From NCBI GenBank assembly GCA_029558435.1, contig JAKQEZ010000045.1:1-13120 (forward strand): a stretch of 13,120 nucleotides of DNA. Reading direction: 5' to 3'. The position numbers were made by a program, and so were the translations under genes. Source of the stretch: Bacteroidota bacterium. Its GTDB lineage: Bacteria; Bacteroidota; Bacteroidia; Flavobacteriales; Crocinitomicaceae. Below, piece after piece: positions 1 to 6,837 of the stretch (position 1 is its first letter; each line of letters starts with the position of its first letter). The notes beneath the pieces are model-generated. The model was not told the origin of the DNA. It saw only the letters and a list, made by a program, of their open reading frames with translations, and searched no databases.

Positions 1-38
1 CTACCGCCCGAAACCCAAGCCGCGGAACGTTACCAGCC
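1..38 (+). repeat. Right arm of a preceding attC-like site (partial)
   Basis: The first 29 bases match the right arm of the complete site at 12735-12873: 25 of 29 positions agree with 12837-12865, and both end in a GTT core (29-31). The matching left arm lies outside the window. Recombination in integrons falls between G and TT, so the boundary between the previous cassette and cassette 1 is placed between 29 and 30. Bases 30-38 belong to cassette 1 and are the reverse complement of the left box of that cassette's own site at 2291-2300. Confidence 0.75.
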
Positions 39-72
39 ATTTTGAGAAACAACACTACTAAATTGATAATAT

Positions 73-1560
73 ATGGAAAAAGAATACTATTATCTTGATG
101 AAAAGGAACAAAAAGGACCTTTCTCTATTGAGCAATTAAAAACAGTTGGATTAAAACCAGACACGCTTGTATGGACTGAAGATTTTGAGAATTGGAAGCC
201 AGTCAGAGAAGTTGAAGAGCTTAAAGTTTTATTAAAAAAAACACCCCCGCCACCACCAATTGTTGATAATAGTCCAAGTTCCACTAATGAGAATGAAAAT
301 GAAAAAGAGAAAGAAACCAAGGTCTTAGTAGAAGATAGCAATGTTAAGTTTTGGGCATCTTTTAAAATTTATTCATTTTCATTTTTACTAATTGGTGCTG
401 CAGTGCTTGGTGCATTTTTAATCTCAAATAACAAAAAGAAAGAACTTAAGAATGAAATATATAGTCGTATAGACAAAATTCTTGATGGGAAGACAGTGAT
501 ATTAGATGGAACTTATTCATTGACACAGGGTGAACTCGAAGAAACTGGATACAATTCTAAATCCAAATCCAAAAATGACAATTCTTTAGAAAGTCTTTTC
601 AAACCTTGGTGGGAACGAGAAAAACTATATACAATTTTTAAAGCATCATATGGTGGCTTTACAATCAAAATGCTTACAAAAAGGTATCCAGATGGATATG
701 ATATTGAAACTATCACATCAGGTGACATGGGTTATAAAAAACCTGCATCTCGATATGTTCAACCAGAATATTGGGATGGTTATAAAATAAGTGGTGGTTA
801 TTATTCTGATAATTACAGATTGCCTGTTCGTCAGTGTTATACCCAAGCATATGAGTTCTTCACTAAGGAAGATAGGCAATCGCCTGGCTCATATACACCT
901 GGTAAATTTGTTGATATAACTAATTTCCCCGATATCAGAAATAACTATTTTTATATGTCTAATAGGGAACCAATACAATATACTTCTTCTGGTCAGTTTT
1001 CTTCAAATTGGTACACATCAGACGAGCATGGTGCTAATATTAATACAGAAGACTGGGCTGTATATCATTCATTGTCAGGGAGACATTATGTAATTACTGA
1101 AAATAATGAAGCTATCAATAAAGACCTTATTGCTTATTTGGCAATTTCAATTGGTCCGATAATTCTGATTTTAATAATAGTTGGTTTATCAAAACCAAAA
1201 TATTTTCGAAATCTAATTTTATTCGGTAAACGTTGGAAAAATATTTCCTATCATGACCAAATTTTCTTCTTTGAGCATTCTTTCTTCGGTAAGCATCAAT
1301 TCACAGAAATTATAAACGATAAAGTTTTAAAAGGTCTATTGAAATTTACAGACAAAGGAAACACAATCAATCTTTCATACCCAAACAAAGAACTATTTTA
1401 TAAGTTAGTTAAGATTGACAAAGACAATCTTTCACTTATTTCTATGAAAGATAAAAGTGAAATATCTTTTATAAGAATTGGAGCGGCAGAAAAAAAACAA
1501 GAGAATACTGAAATAATAACTAATAACGAAGTAATTGACAATGAAGAAACCAATCAATAA
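73..1560 (+). CDS. GYF_2-domain protein with two membrane segments
   Basis: Residues 1-50 have the GYF_2 (DUF4339) pattern: a YYYLD strand, KGPFS, and then a W-x8-W spacing (W34 and W41) before KPV. This small domain is common at the N-terminus of bacterial membrane proteins and is thought to bind proline-rich peptides. A charged, proline-rich linker (59-85, five prolines in a row) leads to membrane segment one (about 97-117). About 230 residues rich in Tyr, Ser and Asn follow, probably extracytoplasmic, then membrane segment two (about 352-372) and a 120-residue beta-rich cytoplasmic tail. No catalytic motif is visible. The ATG sits 43 nt into the cassette. The 3' end overlaps the next gene by 20 nt, so the two are probably co-translated. 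Topology suggests a sensor or effector for the soluble partner, which is inference. The GYF_2 call is fairly sure; the middle and tail are unrecognised. Confidence 0.75.
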   Translation: MEKEYYYLDEKEQKGPFSIEQLKTVGLKPDTLVWTEDFENWKPVREVEELKVLLKKTPPPPPIVDNSPSSTNENENEKEKETKVLVEDSNVKFWASFKIYSFSFLLIGAAVLGAFLISNNKKKELKNEIYSRIDKILDGKTVILDGTYSLTQGELEETGYNSKSKSKNDNSLESLFKPWWEREKLYTIFKASYGGFTIKMLTKRYPDGYDIETITSGDMGYKKPASRYVQPEYWDGYKISGGYYSDNYRLPVRQCYTQAYEFFTKEDRQSPGSYTPGKFVDITNFPDIRNNYFYMSNREPIQYTSSGQFSSNWYTSDEHGANINTEDWAVYHSLSGRHYVITENNEAINKDLIAYLAISIGPIILILIIVGLSKPKYFRNLILFGKRWKNISYHDQIFFFEHSFFGKHQFTEIINDKVLKGLLKFTDKGNTINLSYPNKELFYKLVKIDKDNLSLISMKDKSEISFIRIGAAEKKQENTEIITNNEVIDNEETNQ

Positions 1561-2260
1561 TGTATTTTTGACATACGCTTCTGATATATTAGCTGAAACT
1601 AATTCAGGGCTAACTTCTACTGAAATAGGAAAATATTTTTCTGCAAAAAGTTTAGACTATAATATTGATATACCTTTTCATAAGCCACCATTTCTTGATG
1701 TCCCAAATAAAAGAACTGCATTTTTGGAGAATTTAAAAAGATTTAACTCTGACCAACAGTTTGGAATTATTAGTGAATTAATTGAAAGGATGATTCATCT
1801 TGAAAGTGTTAAAGACTTAAAAAACAAATTGTATTCGCAATACCCAGAGTACATTCCAGAAGGTCAACATATCTTGGCATCTGAAATAGTTAAGGAAACA
1901 CAACATTGGCTTTCTGCATATAAAAAATCATTTGAGCTTTATAATTCGGCTTTGGACAAGTTGAATAACCGTATTTATCAAAGAAATTTGATAGATGATT
2001 TAAGACTTTCATTAGAATTACTATTAAAAGAACTTCTCAATAATGATAAACCTTTAGAAAAGCAAATTTCGGATGTTGGTCAATTTCAGAAAAATAAGGG
2101 TATAAGTCCTGAGACCACTAATATGTTCAATACACTTTTGGACTACTATGGAAAATATCAAAACAAATACGCGAAACACGATGATAATGTCAACGAAAAA
2201 GAAATAGAATTTATAATTGACTTGACATCAACATTCATGAAATTCATAACTAAGAAATGA
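1541..2260 (+). CDS. Helical protein resembling AbiJ/Abi_C (HEPN-like) abortive-infection proteins
   Basis: The 239-residue product is soluble and almost all helical. Residues 1-85 (pattern T-x-x-E-I, then NKR, then F-N-S-D-Q-Q-F and a helix) recall the N-terminal domains of AbiJ-type proteins. Residues 130-239 resemble the Abi_C/HEPN end: a helix with DDLR...LELLLKELL (152-166), NKYAKHDD (208-215), and a final EIEFIIDLTSTFMKF helix. A clear HEPN R-x4-6-H catalytic motif is not evident (K209-YA-KH instead), so nuclease activity is uncertain. The ATG at 1541 is chosen over an in-frame TTG six bases earlier. The start lies inside the preceding gene, so the GYF_2 membrane protein and this protein are probably made together. 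An abortive-infection role is inference from family resemblance; the resemblance itself was judged by eye and is moderate. Confidence 0.5.
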   Translation: MKKPINNVFLTYASDILAETNSGLTSTEIGKYFSAKSLDYNIDIPFHKPPFLDVPNKRTAFLENLKRFNSDQQFGIISELIERMIHLESVKDLKNKLYSQYPEYIPEGQHILASEIVKETQHWLSAYKKSFELYNSALDKLNNRIYQRNLIDDLRLSLELLLKELLNNDKPLEKQISDVGQFQKNKGISPETTNMFNTLLDYYGKYQNKYAKHDDNVNEKEIEFIIDLTSTFMKFITKK

Positions 2261-2290
2261 AGTTTAGACAACTATATGACAAAGAAAAAC

Positions 2291-2427
2291 GGCTGGTAAC
2301 ATCGTATATAAAACATTTGGCAGTCAGTGGGTTATCGAACGTTTCAGCTCGTATCAAAAGTGCTTGTAACTTGACAGGAAAGTGCTTCGAAATGCCAAAC
2401 GTTTCATATACGTAACCGTTATAGGCA
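2291..2427 (+). repeat. attC-like recombination site 1 (end of cassette 1)
   Basis: The left box GGCTGGTAAC (2291-2300) and right core GTTATAGGC (2418-2426) bracket a stem: 2303-2322 pairs with 2393-2412, 18 of 20 positions. Both mismatches are A opposite C on the top strand, which become G-T wobbles on the bottom strand. The middle 2323-2392 would be the terminal loop. The cassette boundary is between 2418 and 2419. The right core bases after the cut belong to cassette 2 and pair with the left box at 5512, not with the left box here, which is the normal integron arrangement. Confidence 0.82.
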
Positions 2428-2692
2428 AGCGTAAAAGACGACGGAACAACCATTAGACAGATAAATAATTATCGAATCGACAGGACAACATACAAACTTT
2501 ACAGAAGACTTTTTCCCTAAACGACAACCAAACGCTTCGTGTTTTATTTTTTGCCAACTCACAAAATATTTTGAAATTCTTTACTAACCGCAAAAATGGC
2601 ACATTTGGTTATGCCCAAACGCAAGCCAACCTTTCACAAAACCCAAAGAGCCATTTTTTTTGCCGACCCATCCAAAATTATTTGATTTTTAT
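2428..2692. other. Cassette 2 leader, non-coding
   Basis: I find no credible gene in this stretch. It holds a 9-bp inverted repeat, AAAAATGGC at 2592-2600 against GCCATTTTT at 2650-2658, with a 49-nt spacer. It also holds the palindrome CAAAATATTTTG (2562-2573). The palindrome and its flanks (2539-2582) recur in inverted orientation near the other end of the cassette (5396-5440). Function unknown. Confidence 0.5.
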
Positions 2693-2694
2693 AT

Positions 2695-2728
2695 GTTGAC
2701 TTTAAGTAACTTTTTGTAGTTTTGCTAA
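2695..2728 (+). promoter_or_regulatory. Methyltransferase promoter with C-box-like operator
   Basis: TAGTTTTG at 2717-2724 is an exact match to the Bacteroidota -7 box TAnnTTTG, with a GTTG at 2695-2698 as possible -33 element, 18 nt away. The start codon is only 4 nt beyond the -7 box, so transcription should begin at or next to the ATG and the mRNA should be leaderless or nearly so. Between the two boxes, GACTTTAAGTAAC (2698-2710) matches 12 of 13 bases of the controller-gene operator at 5292-5304. A C protein bound here would cover the -33 region and repress methyltransferase transcription. Confidence 0.65.
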
Positions 2729-3850
2729 ATGGAAATTAATTCAACGACACATAGTATAATTATAGGAGCAGCTCAAAATATGGAGCAACTCAAAGACAAT
2801 TCAATTGAACTTGTTGTAACATCACCACCATACCCAATGATTGAAATGTGGGATGAAATTATGGCAAAGCAAAATCCAGAAATTCAATTTGCATTAGACC
2901 AAAATGACGGAGCAAAAGCTTTTGAACTTATGCACTTGGAACTTGATAAAGTTTGGGCAGAAGTTAAAAGAGTTTTAATCCCTGGCGGTTTCGCCTGCAT
3001 TAATATTGGTGACGCAACAAGAACCATAAATGGTGAGTTTGCTCTTTATCCAAGCCATTCAAGAATTATTTCAGCATTTCAAAAGTTAGGAGTTTCAAAC
3101 TTACCGAATATACTTTGGAGAAAACAGACAAACGCACCAAACAAATTTATGGGTTCAGGAATGTTGCCTTCAGGTGCTTATGTGACTTTAGAACACGAGT
3201 GGATATTGATTTTTCGAAAAGGTAGCAAACGACAATTTAAAACTGAAAACGAAAAACTAAGAAGAAAAGAAAGTTCATTCTTTTGGGAAGAAAGAAATAT
3301 TTGGTTTTCAGACTTGTGGGATTTAAAAGGAACCAAACAAAAAATTGACAAATCTGGAACAAGAAAACGAAGTGCTGCCTATCCTTTTGAACTTCCTTAC
3401 AGGCTTATAAATATGTATTCGCTTCAAGGCGACACAGTGTTAGACCCTTTTTTGGGAACTGGCACAACTTCATTGGCTGCAATTGCATCAAACAGAAACA
3501 GCGTAGGTTATGAAATTGACCCAATGTTTCTGAATATTATTATTGACAATTTAGAATCAACGCCAGTAACATTTTTCAACTCGATTATTCAAAACCGCAT
3601 TGACCAACATATCAACTTTATAACAGAAAGAAATGCTGATATTAAAAAGGGAGAAATAAAGCATTACAACGATAACTTGCAGCTACCAGTAATGACTAAT
3701 CAGGAAACCAACATCAAATTGAACTTCGTAACCTCTGTTAAAAGAAAGAATAAAAAATTAGTTGCAACTTATGACAGTGTGAAACCTGAAAATGTTGAAA
3801 TTTCATCCATACAAAAAAAAGGTAAAGAAAAAACTTTGTTTGACCTATAA
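2729..3850 (+). CDS. Type II DNA methyltransferase, beta class, N4-cytosine type
   Basis: This 373-residue enzyme should transfer a methyl group from S-adenosylmethionine to cytosine N4 within the system's recognition site. The catalytic motif IV, TSPPYP (31-36, SPPY type), comes before the cofactor-binding motif I, DPFLGTGTT (239-247), the order that defines beta-class enzymes. The region between (about 85-235) includes PGGF (85-88) and the target-recognition part. NSVGYEID (257-264) continues the cofactor fold. The SPPY form favours N4-methylcytosine, though a few such enzymes methylate adenine. The gene faces the endonuclease operon and overlaps the last gene tail-to-tail by 6 bp. The N-terminus fits related enzymes (short strand, then DNSIELVVTSPPY), supporting this ATG despite the almost leaderless promoter. 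The recognition sequence cannot be read from the protein. CTAG is a guess if the partner enzymes truly share MjaI specificity. Confidence 0.9.
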   Translation: MEINSTTHSIIIGAAQNMEQLKDNSIELVVTSPPYPMIEMWDEIMAKQNPEIQFALDQNDGAKAFELMHLELDKVWAEVKRVLIPGGFACINIGDATRTINGEFALYPSHSRIISAFQKLGVSNLPNILWRKQTNAPNKFMGSGMLPSGAYVTLEHEWILIFRKGSKRQFKTENEKLRRKESSFFWEERNIWFSDLWDLKGTKQKIDKSGTRKRSAAYPFELPYRLINMYSLQGDTVLDPFLGTGTTSLAAIASNRNSVGYEIDPMFLNIIIDNLESTPVTFFNSIIQNRIDQHINFITERNADIKKGEIKHYNDNLQLPVMTNQETNIKLNFVTSVKRKNKKLVATYDSVKPENVEISSIQKKGKEKTLFDL

Positions 3851-4456
3851 TTTGTGAATAGCTGAAACAAGCTCGTCAACATTGACAAAATTTTCATTAT
3901 CATCATAATACAGGTAAAATACCGGCTTGCCCCATTTCTGATTTGCGTTTTTATTAAAAGTTATAACTTCTCTACGCATCTTTTTAAATGTAAGTGGCTT
4001 GACCTGTATTCCACCGACTTCACTTCCATTCTTTTTAATAACTATGTCAATTCGAAGTTCTTCATCCAAAAAGCCTTCAGCTTCCTCAAAAGCGAAACCT
4101 GAAACTTTTTTAGCAAGCTCGGTAATTGCTCTTTTTTCAACGATGCCACCTTTAAGCGACTGAACAACAAATAAATCATACTCCCATTGAATACAATCTT
4201 GTAAGCTATATCGAATTTCACCCCAATATTTCTTTTGTGAATCGTAAAGATTTTTGCCAAATGACTCTACAGTTCCCTGGCTGACAACACCGCATTCGCA
4301 AGTGTTTTCAGAATGCCATTTGATTAACTCAACCAATTCTTCTTTACTTTTTGGATTATGTGCCCTAATCAATTTCATAACAGGAACACTTTTAAACGGT
4401 GCAGAAATTCCCATTTTACCGTTTAATTCATTTAAAGGACCGCCAGTATACGCCAT
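3845..4456 (-). CDS. Restriction endonuclease subunit, related to the neighbouring MjaI-like protein
   Basis: The 203-residue product has a nuclease-like C-terminal half. R-I-D137-I-V is followed by G-I-Q151-V-K153-P and then LTF. This matches a PD-(D/E)xK core in which the usual acidic residue before x-K is Gln. Glu residues around 124-133 could supply the missing ligand. The layout parallels the next protein (4459-5049): both have QGT in the first half, an LxVV or LVIV helix, and I-D-x(9-13)-I-x-x-KP-x-T near the C-terminus. I infer the two are paralogous subunits. Its N-terminal half contains a C-x-C pair (53, 55) of unknown role. It is the last gene of a minus-strand operon, starting 2 nt after the stop of the preceding gene, so translation is probably coupled. 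The stop overlaps the methyltransferase stop region. A specificity or dimer partner without its own cutting activity is the alternative. Confidence 0.6.
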   Translation of the reverse strand: MAYTGGPLNELNGKMGISAPFKSVPVMKLIRAHNPKSKEELVELIKWHSENTCECGVVSQGTVESFGKNLYDSQKKYWGEIRYSLQDCIQWEYDLFVVQSLKGGIVEKRAITELAKKVSGFAFEEAEGFLDEELRIDIVIKKNGSEVGGIQVKPLTFKKMRREVITFNKNANQKWGKPVFYLYYDDNENFVNVDELVSAIHKL

Positions 4457-4458
4457 AA

Positions 4459-5049
4459 TTAAATTTTTGTTTCGTCAAACTCAATAACAATTTCACTTTT
4501 TTTCTTATCGTAAAATACAATAGGAACACTAATGACTTCATTCAAACCCATTTTTGTTTTGTAAGTCATTGGTTTTATGCTTATCGGCTTGTCGCCAATA
4601 AAACCATCAATTCCTTTGCTTTCTTCATCTGGTTTAGCAAGTCTGTAGGATTTTTTAAAATGAAGTGAAATCTTTTTCAAAATCGCTTCCTGAAATTTTA
4701 AGCCTGAAAACGTTTTGACAATTACAAGTTCTTCAATCCATTCACGAACAGTTTCTTTATCAATTTTTAAAATTGCTTCTTTAAACAATGTGACCATTGC
4801 ATAAACCTTTTCAGTTGCATTAGCAATAGCATAAGGATGACCTTCTAAATACCATTTTTCCCATTCAGACAATGCAGTTCCTTCAAATTCTTGAATTAAG
4901 TCACTCATTTGCCCGACAATTTTGGCTCTTGTCCCTTGTGCATTTTGATTTGCTAAGTTCATTATTTGCGTTGCGTATTTTGGGTAACTATATGTTTTAC
5001 CTGACAACAATTCTTGAACTTCTGAATTCGGTATTTTTAATTTCATCAT
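4459..5049 (-). CDS. MjaI-family-like restriction endonuclease
   Basis: The 196-residue protein resembles the MjaI restriction endonuclease family as I remember it. Characteristic stretches are NLANQNAQGTR (31-41), VGQMSDLI (45-52) and the C-terminal ESKGIDGFIG followed by ISIKPMTYK (143-164). The last part gives a nuclease-like core D148-x8-S157-x-K159, again without the usual acidic residue before x-K. MjaI itself recognises CTAG. Whether this enzyme does is unknown. ATG at 5049 overlaps the stop of the controller gene in the 4-nt arrangement ATGA, so translation is coupled and endonuclease output follows controller output. A second in-frame ATG at 5046 follows directly. The neighbouring methyltransferase and controller gene make a restriction role very likely even if the exact family is wrong. 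Confidence 0.7.
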   Translation of the reverse strand: MMKLKIPNSEVQELLSGKTYSYPKYATQIMNLANQNAQGTRAKIVGQMSDLIQEFEGTALSEWEKWYLEGHPYAIANATEKVYAMVTLFKEAILKIDKETVREWIEELVIVKTFSGLKFQEAILKKISLHFKKSYRLAKPDEESKGIDGFIGDKPISIKPMTYKTKMGLNEVISVPIVFYDKKKSEIVIEFDETKI

Positions 5050-5255
5050 ATTCCTTTAAATAGTTCGCTAAGTGATACACCAAGCGAGTTTGCAATTTTC
5101 TCCAAGTTGACAATAGATATATTCCTTTGACCACTTTCTACACTTGCTATATAGCTTCTGTCCAAATCAGCCGAATAAGCCAAGTCCTTTTGAGACATCT
5201 CGACTTTTTCCCGAATTTCTTTAATTCGTTTTCCGACTTTTGACTTTATATCCAT
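5046..5255 (-). CDS. Controller (C) protein of the restriction-modification system
   Basis: This 69-residue protein is a single Cro/C1-type helix-turn-helix domain: KRIKEIREK, then MSQKDLAYSADLDRSYIASVESGQR (20-44) and a final LGVSLSELF helix. Size and position, directly before the endonuclease genes, are those of C proteins. These bind as dimers to tandem C-boxes, first raising and later limiting expression of themselves and the endonuclease, so that methylation comes first when the system enters a new cell. Tandem operator-like repeats lie 23-45 nt upstream of the start (5278-5300), and a third copy lies in the methyltransferase promoter. The gene ends in ATGA overlap with the endonuclease gene. 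Assignment is strong; the regulatory logic is inference from operator positions. Confidence 0.85.
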   Translation of the reverse strand: MDIKSKVGKRIKEIREKVEMSQKDLAYSADLDRSYIASVESGQRNISIVNLEKIANSLGVSLSELFKGI

Positions 5256-5277
5256 TTTGTAAAGGTGAGAATATGTA

Positions 5278-5304
5278 GACTATAAGCCAAAGACTATAAG
5301 TAAC
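5278..5304 (-). promoter_or_regulatory. Tandem C-box-like operators upstream of the controller gene
   Basis: GACTATAAG occurs twice in direct repeat, at 5278-5286 and 5292-5300, 14 nt apart. On the transcribed strand this reads CTTATAGTC. Each is a near-palindrome (ACTATAAGT type) and close to C-boxes known from other restriction-modification systems (GACT...AGTC). The distal copy continues as GACTATAAGTAAC (5292-5304), almost identical to 2698-2710. No exact TAnnTTTG box is seen on the minus strand. TAGTCTTTG (reverse complement of 5288-5296) has one base too many between TA and TTTG. Confidence 0.65.
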
Positions 5305-5369
5305 ACTTTAAATTTTCTGCCTAATTGGTAAGCACTATTAAAAACTGCACAAGCCATCCCAAAACCAAA

Positions 5370-5393
5370 GCTTTGTAATAGAGCTTACAAAGC
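5370..5393 (-). terminator. Perfect 9-bp hairpin, possible terminator
   Basis: GCTTTGTAA (5370-5378) and TTACAAAGC (5385-5393) form a perfect 9-bp stem with a 6-nt loop. On the minus strand it is followed by a T-rich but interrupted tract (TTTGGTTTTGG), so it could stop antisense transcription before the controller promoter. The T tract is imperfect and a protein-binding palindrome is an alternative. Confidence 0.35.
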
Positions 5394-5511
5394 AAAAAGA
5401 AATTCAAAATATTTTGTCCAACACTAAAAAAATAAAGCACCCGAGACTCAAACCAGGCAAAAAAGGTTTGCCGATTAAAATGGTTGTAACCCAAGCCAGA
5501 CAAGAACGCCA

Positions 5512-5650
5512 GCCTATAACAGCTCGTTTGGCAAAAGCGGCAGGAAATGGCTTCGATTTGAAGTTTTTGTTTAATTTTAAAGTCTCGTCTTCGGTCAAAA
5601 GTTAGTGCTTAAAAGTGCCGCCTTCGCCAAGCGAGTCAGACGTTATGCAC
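5512..5650 (+). repeat. attC-like recombination site 2 (end of cassette 2)
   Basis: The left box GCCTATAAC (5512-5520) and right core GTTATGCAC (5642-5650) enclose a stem, 5523-5542 with 5616-5635, paired at 17 of 20 positions. The loop lies at about 5543-5615. Two of three mismatches become G-T wobbles only on the bottom strand. The cassette boundary is between 5642 and 5643. The 122 nt between the left AAC and the cut are nearly identical to site 4 (six differences by hand alignment). Confidence 0.85.
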
Positions 5651-5689
5651 AAGGCTAAGACAACAACAAACAACGCTAATATTACGACA

Positions 5690-6832
5690 ATGAAATTAAA
5701 AGCAAAAATCGCAATCCTAATTGCAACAATTTTACCCTTATTGTCCTTTGCTCAAAAGACAATTGAATTACCATATGTTGAGACAAATTCTCACGTTCAA
5801 TCTTTGCTTATAAAAAGCATAGAAATCTCTAACGACTATACAGTAGTAAACATAAGGTATGTTAACTCATTGGGAGCTGGTTGGATACGGACTTATAAAC
5901 CGGGCGACAAAAAAGCGTATTACATCTCTGACCAATATGGAAAAAGAATTGCAGAATTAGTGAGTGCGAAAAACATCCCATTTGCACCGAAAAAATACAT
6001 AATGCGTTCATATAACGAAATAGTTGATTTCACTCTAGTTTTTAGTTCAATTGACAAAAACATAAAGAAAATAGATATAATTGAAGGTAATGCGGACGAC
6101 CAAGGTAATTTTAATTTTTATGGAGTATATCTTGATGGGACTGTAGCGAAAGGTGAAAAGCCAAAAGGAATGGAAATTAATGGAAAGAAAGAACAGGTTG
6201 GTTCTGGAACAGGTTTTATCCTGAATACAGATGGTTTTATTGCTACAAATTATCATGTAATAGATGAAGCAAAAGAAATTGAAGTTGTTTTTCCTTCAGA
6301 AGAAGGAATAAAAACATATAAAGTAAGTGTGTTTTTGGCAGACAAAACGAATGATATTGCAATTCTAAAAATCAACGATAGTACGTTCAAAAAATTAACT
6401 TATCTGCCATATGAATTATCAGATGATTATGAAGTGGGAGAAGAAGTATTTACGATTGGCTATCCACAACCAGACATTATGGGTACAGAATCAAAACTTA
6501 CAACAGGCATTATTAATTCATTATCAGGGATAGATAATGATAATACTTGTATGCAGATTTCTGTTCCAATCCAACCAGGCAATAGCGGTGGAGCTCTTTT
6601 TAATAGTAAAGGGAATATTGTTGGAATTACAACAAGTTCATTAAACTCAATATTCATGGCAAAATATAAAGGCAACATTCCACAAAATGTAAATTATGCT
6701 GTAAAAACCGAGTATCTGAAAGTCTTAACCAAATCCGTTTATTTGGACGGGAAAAATATAGTTAAGGACATGTCCTTGAAGGACAAGGCTAAAATAATTA
6801 AGAACTATATCTGCCTTATCAAAACATATTAG
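5690..6832 (+). CDS. Exported trypsin-like serine protease (S1C/HtrA-type, no PDZ domain)
   Basis: The 380-residue product begins with a clear signal peptide (MKLK, hydrophobic 6-19, likely cleavage near SFA-Q, residues 19-22), so it acts in the periplasm or outside the cell. Residues 22-165 form an unrecognised beta-rich domain. Residues 168-345 are a trypsin-like fold: GSGTGFI, H189 in NYHVI, D222 in TNDIAIL, and S299 in PGNSGGALF. The catalytic triad is therefore intact. The chain ends about 35 residues after the protease domain, so the PDZ domains of HtrA/DegP are missing. A GTG at 5615 opens the same frame 25 codons earlier, but lies inside the attC stem. The ATG at 5690 puts the signal peptide at the N-terminus and is preferred. 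The gene is followed after 5 nt by a membrane-anchored protein, a possible partner or target. Substrate unknown. Confidence 0.85.
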   Translation: MKLKAKIAILIATILPLLSFAQKTIELPYVETNSHVQSLLIKSIEISNDYTVVNIRYVNSLGAGWIRTYKPGDKKAYYISDQYGKRIAELVSAKNIPFAPKKYIMRSYNEIVDFTLVFSSIDKNIKKIDIIEGNADDQGNFNFYGVYLDGTVAKGEKPKGMEINGKKEQVGSGTGFILNTDGFIATNYHVIDEAKEIEVVFPSEEGIKTYKVSVFLADKTNDIAILKINDSTFKKLTYLPYELSDDYEVGEEVFTIGYPQPDIMGTESKLTTGIINSLSGIDNDNTCMQISVPIQPGNSGGALFNSKGNIVGITTSSLNSIFMAKYKGNIPQNVNYAVKTEYLKVLTKSVYLDGKNIVKDMSLKDKAKIIKNYICLIKTY

Positions 6833-6837
6833 TAACA

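Larger units (their letters stand above)
30..2418 (+). mobile_element. Integron-type gene cassette 1 (GYF_2 membrane protein plus Abi-like protein)
   Basis: The unit starts TTACCAGCC and ends in an attC-like site whose left box GGCTGGTAAC (2291-2300) is an exact 10-nt reverse complement of the start (29-38, counting the G). This shows the two ends belong to one circularisable unit. It is 2389 bp and holds two overlapping genes on the plus strand, ending 30 nt before the attC. Short untranslated ends are usual for cassettes. No TAnnTTTG promoter box is seen in the 43-nt leader, so expression may depend on transcription entering from the left. Confidence 0.8.
2419..5642 (+). mobile_element. Integron-type gene cassette 2 (type II restriction-modification system)
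   Basis: The unit begins TTATAGGC and ends in an attC whose left box GCCTATAAC (5512-5520) is the exact 9-nt reverse complement of GTTATAGGC at 2418-2426. It is 3224 bp with four genes. Unlike the other cassettes it carries genes on both strands and a recognisable promoter of its own. That fits a self-regulated module which must be expressed at any array position. Confidence 0.8.

Noticed and set aside
2250..2453. Minus-strand open frame of 67 codons
   Set aside because: It covers attC site 1 and its flanks; palindromic sites often leave such frames open. No start context or family resemblance.
2592..2661. Inverted repeat AAAAATGGC/GCCATTTTT and an internal GTTATGCCC as a relic attC or terminator
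   Set aside because: No matching left box GGGCATAAC is found nearby, the 49-nt loop is too long for an intrinsic terminator, and low-complexity A/T runs make chance likely.
4042..4260. Minus-strand frame of 72 codons inside the endonuclease subunit gene
   Set aside because: It overlaps a better-supported gene on the same strand in another frame and shows no protein-like motif.
5288..5296. TAGTCTTTG on the minus strand as the controller-gene -7 box
   Set aside because: It has three rather than two bases between TA and TTTG and no credible -33 element; kept only as a remark.
5414..5605. Open frame of 63 codons on the plus strand
   Set aside because: It runs from AT-rich spacer into the attC site; its second half is simply translated attC sequence, and the same peptide would arise at site 4.
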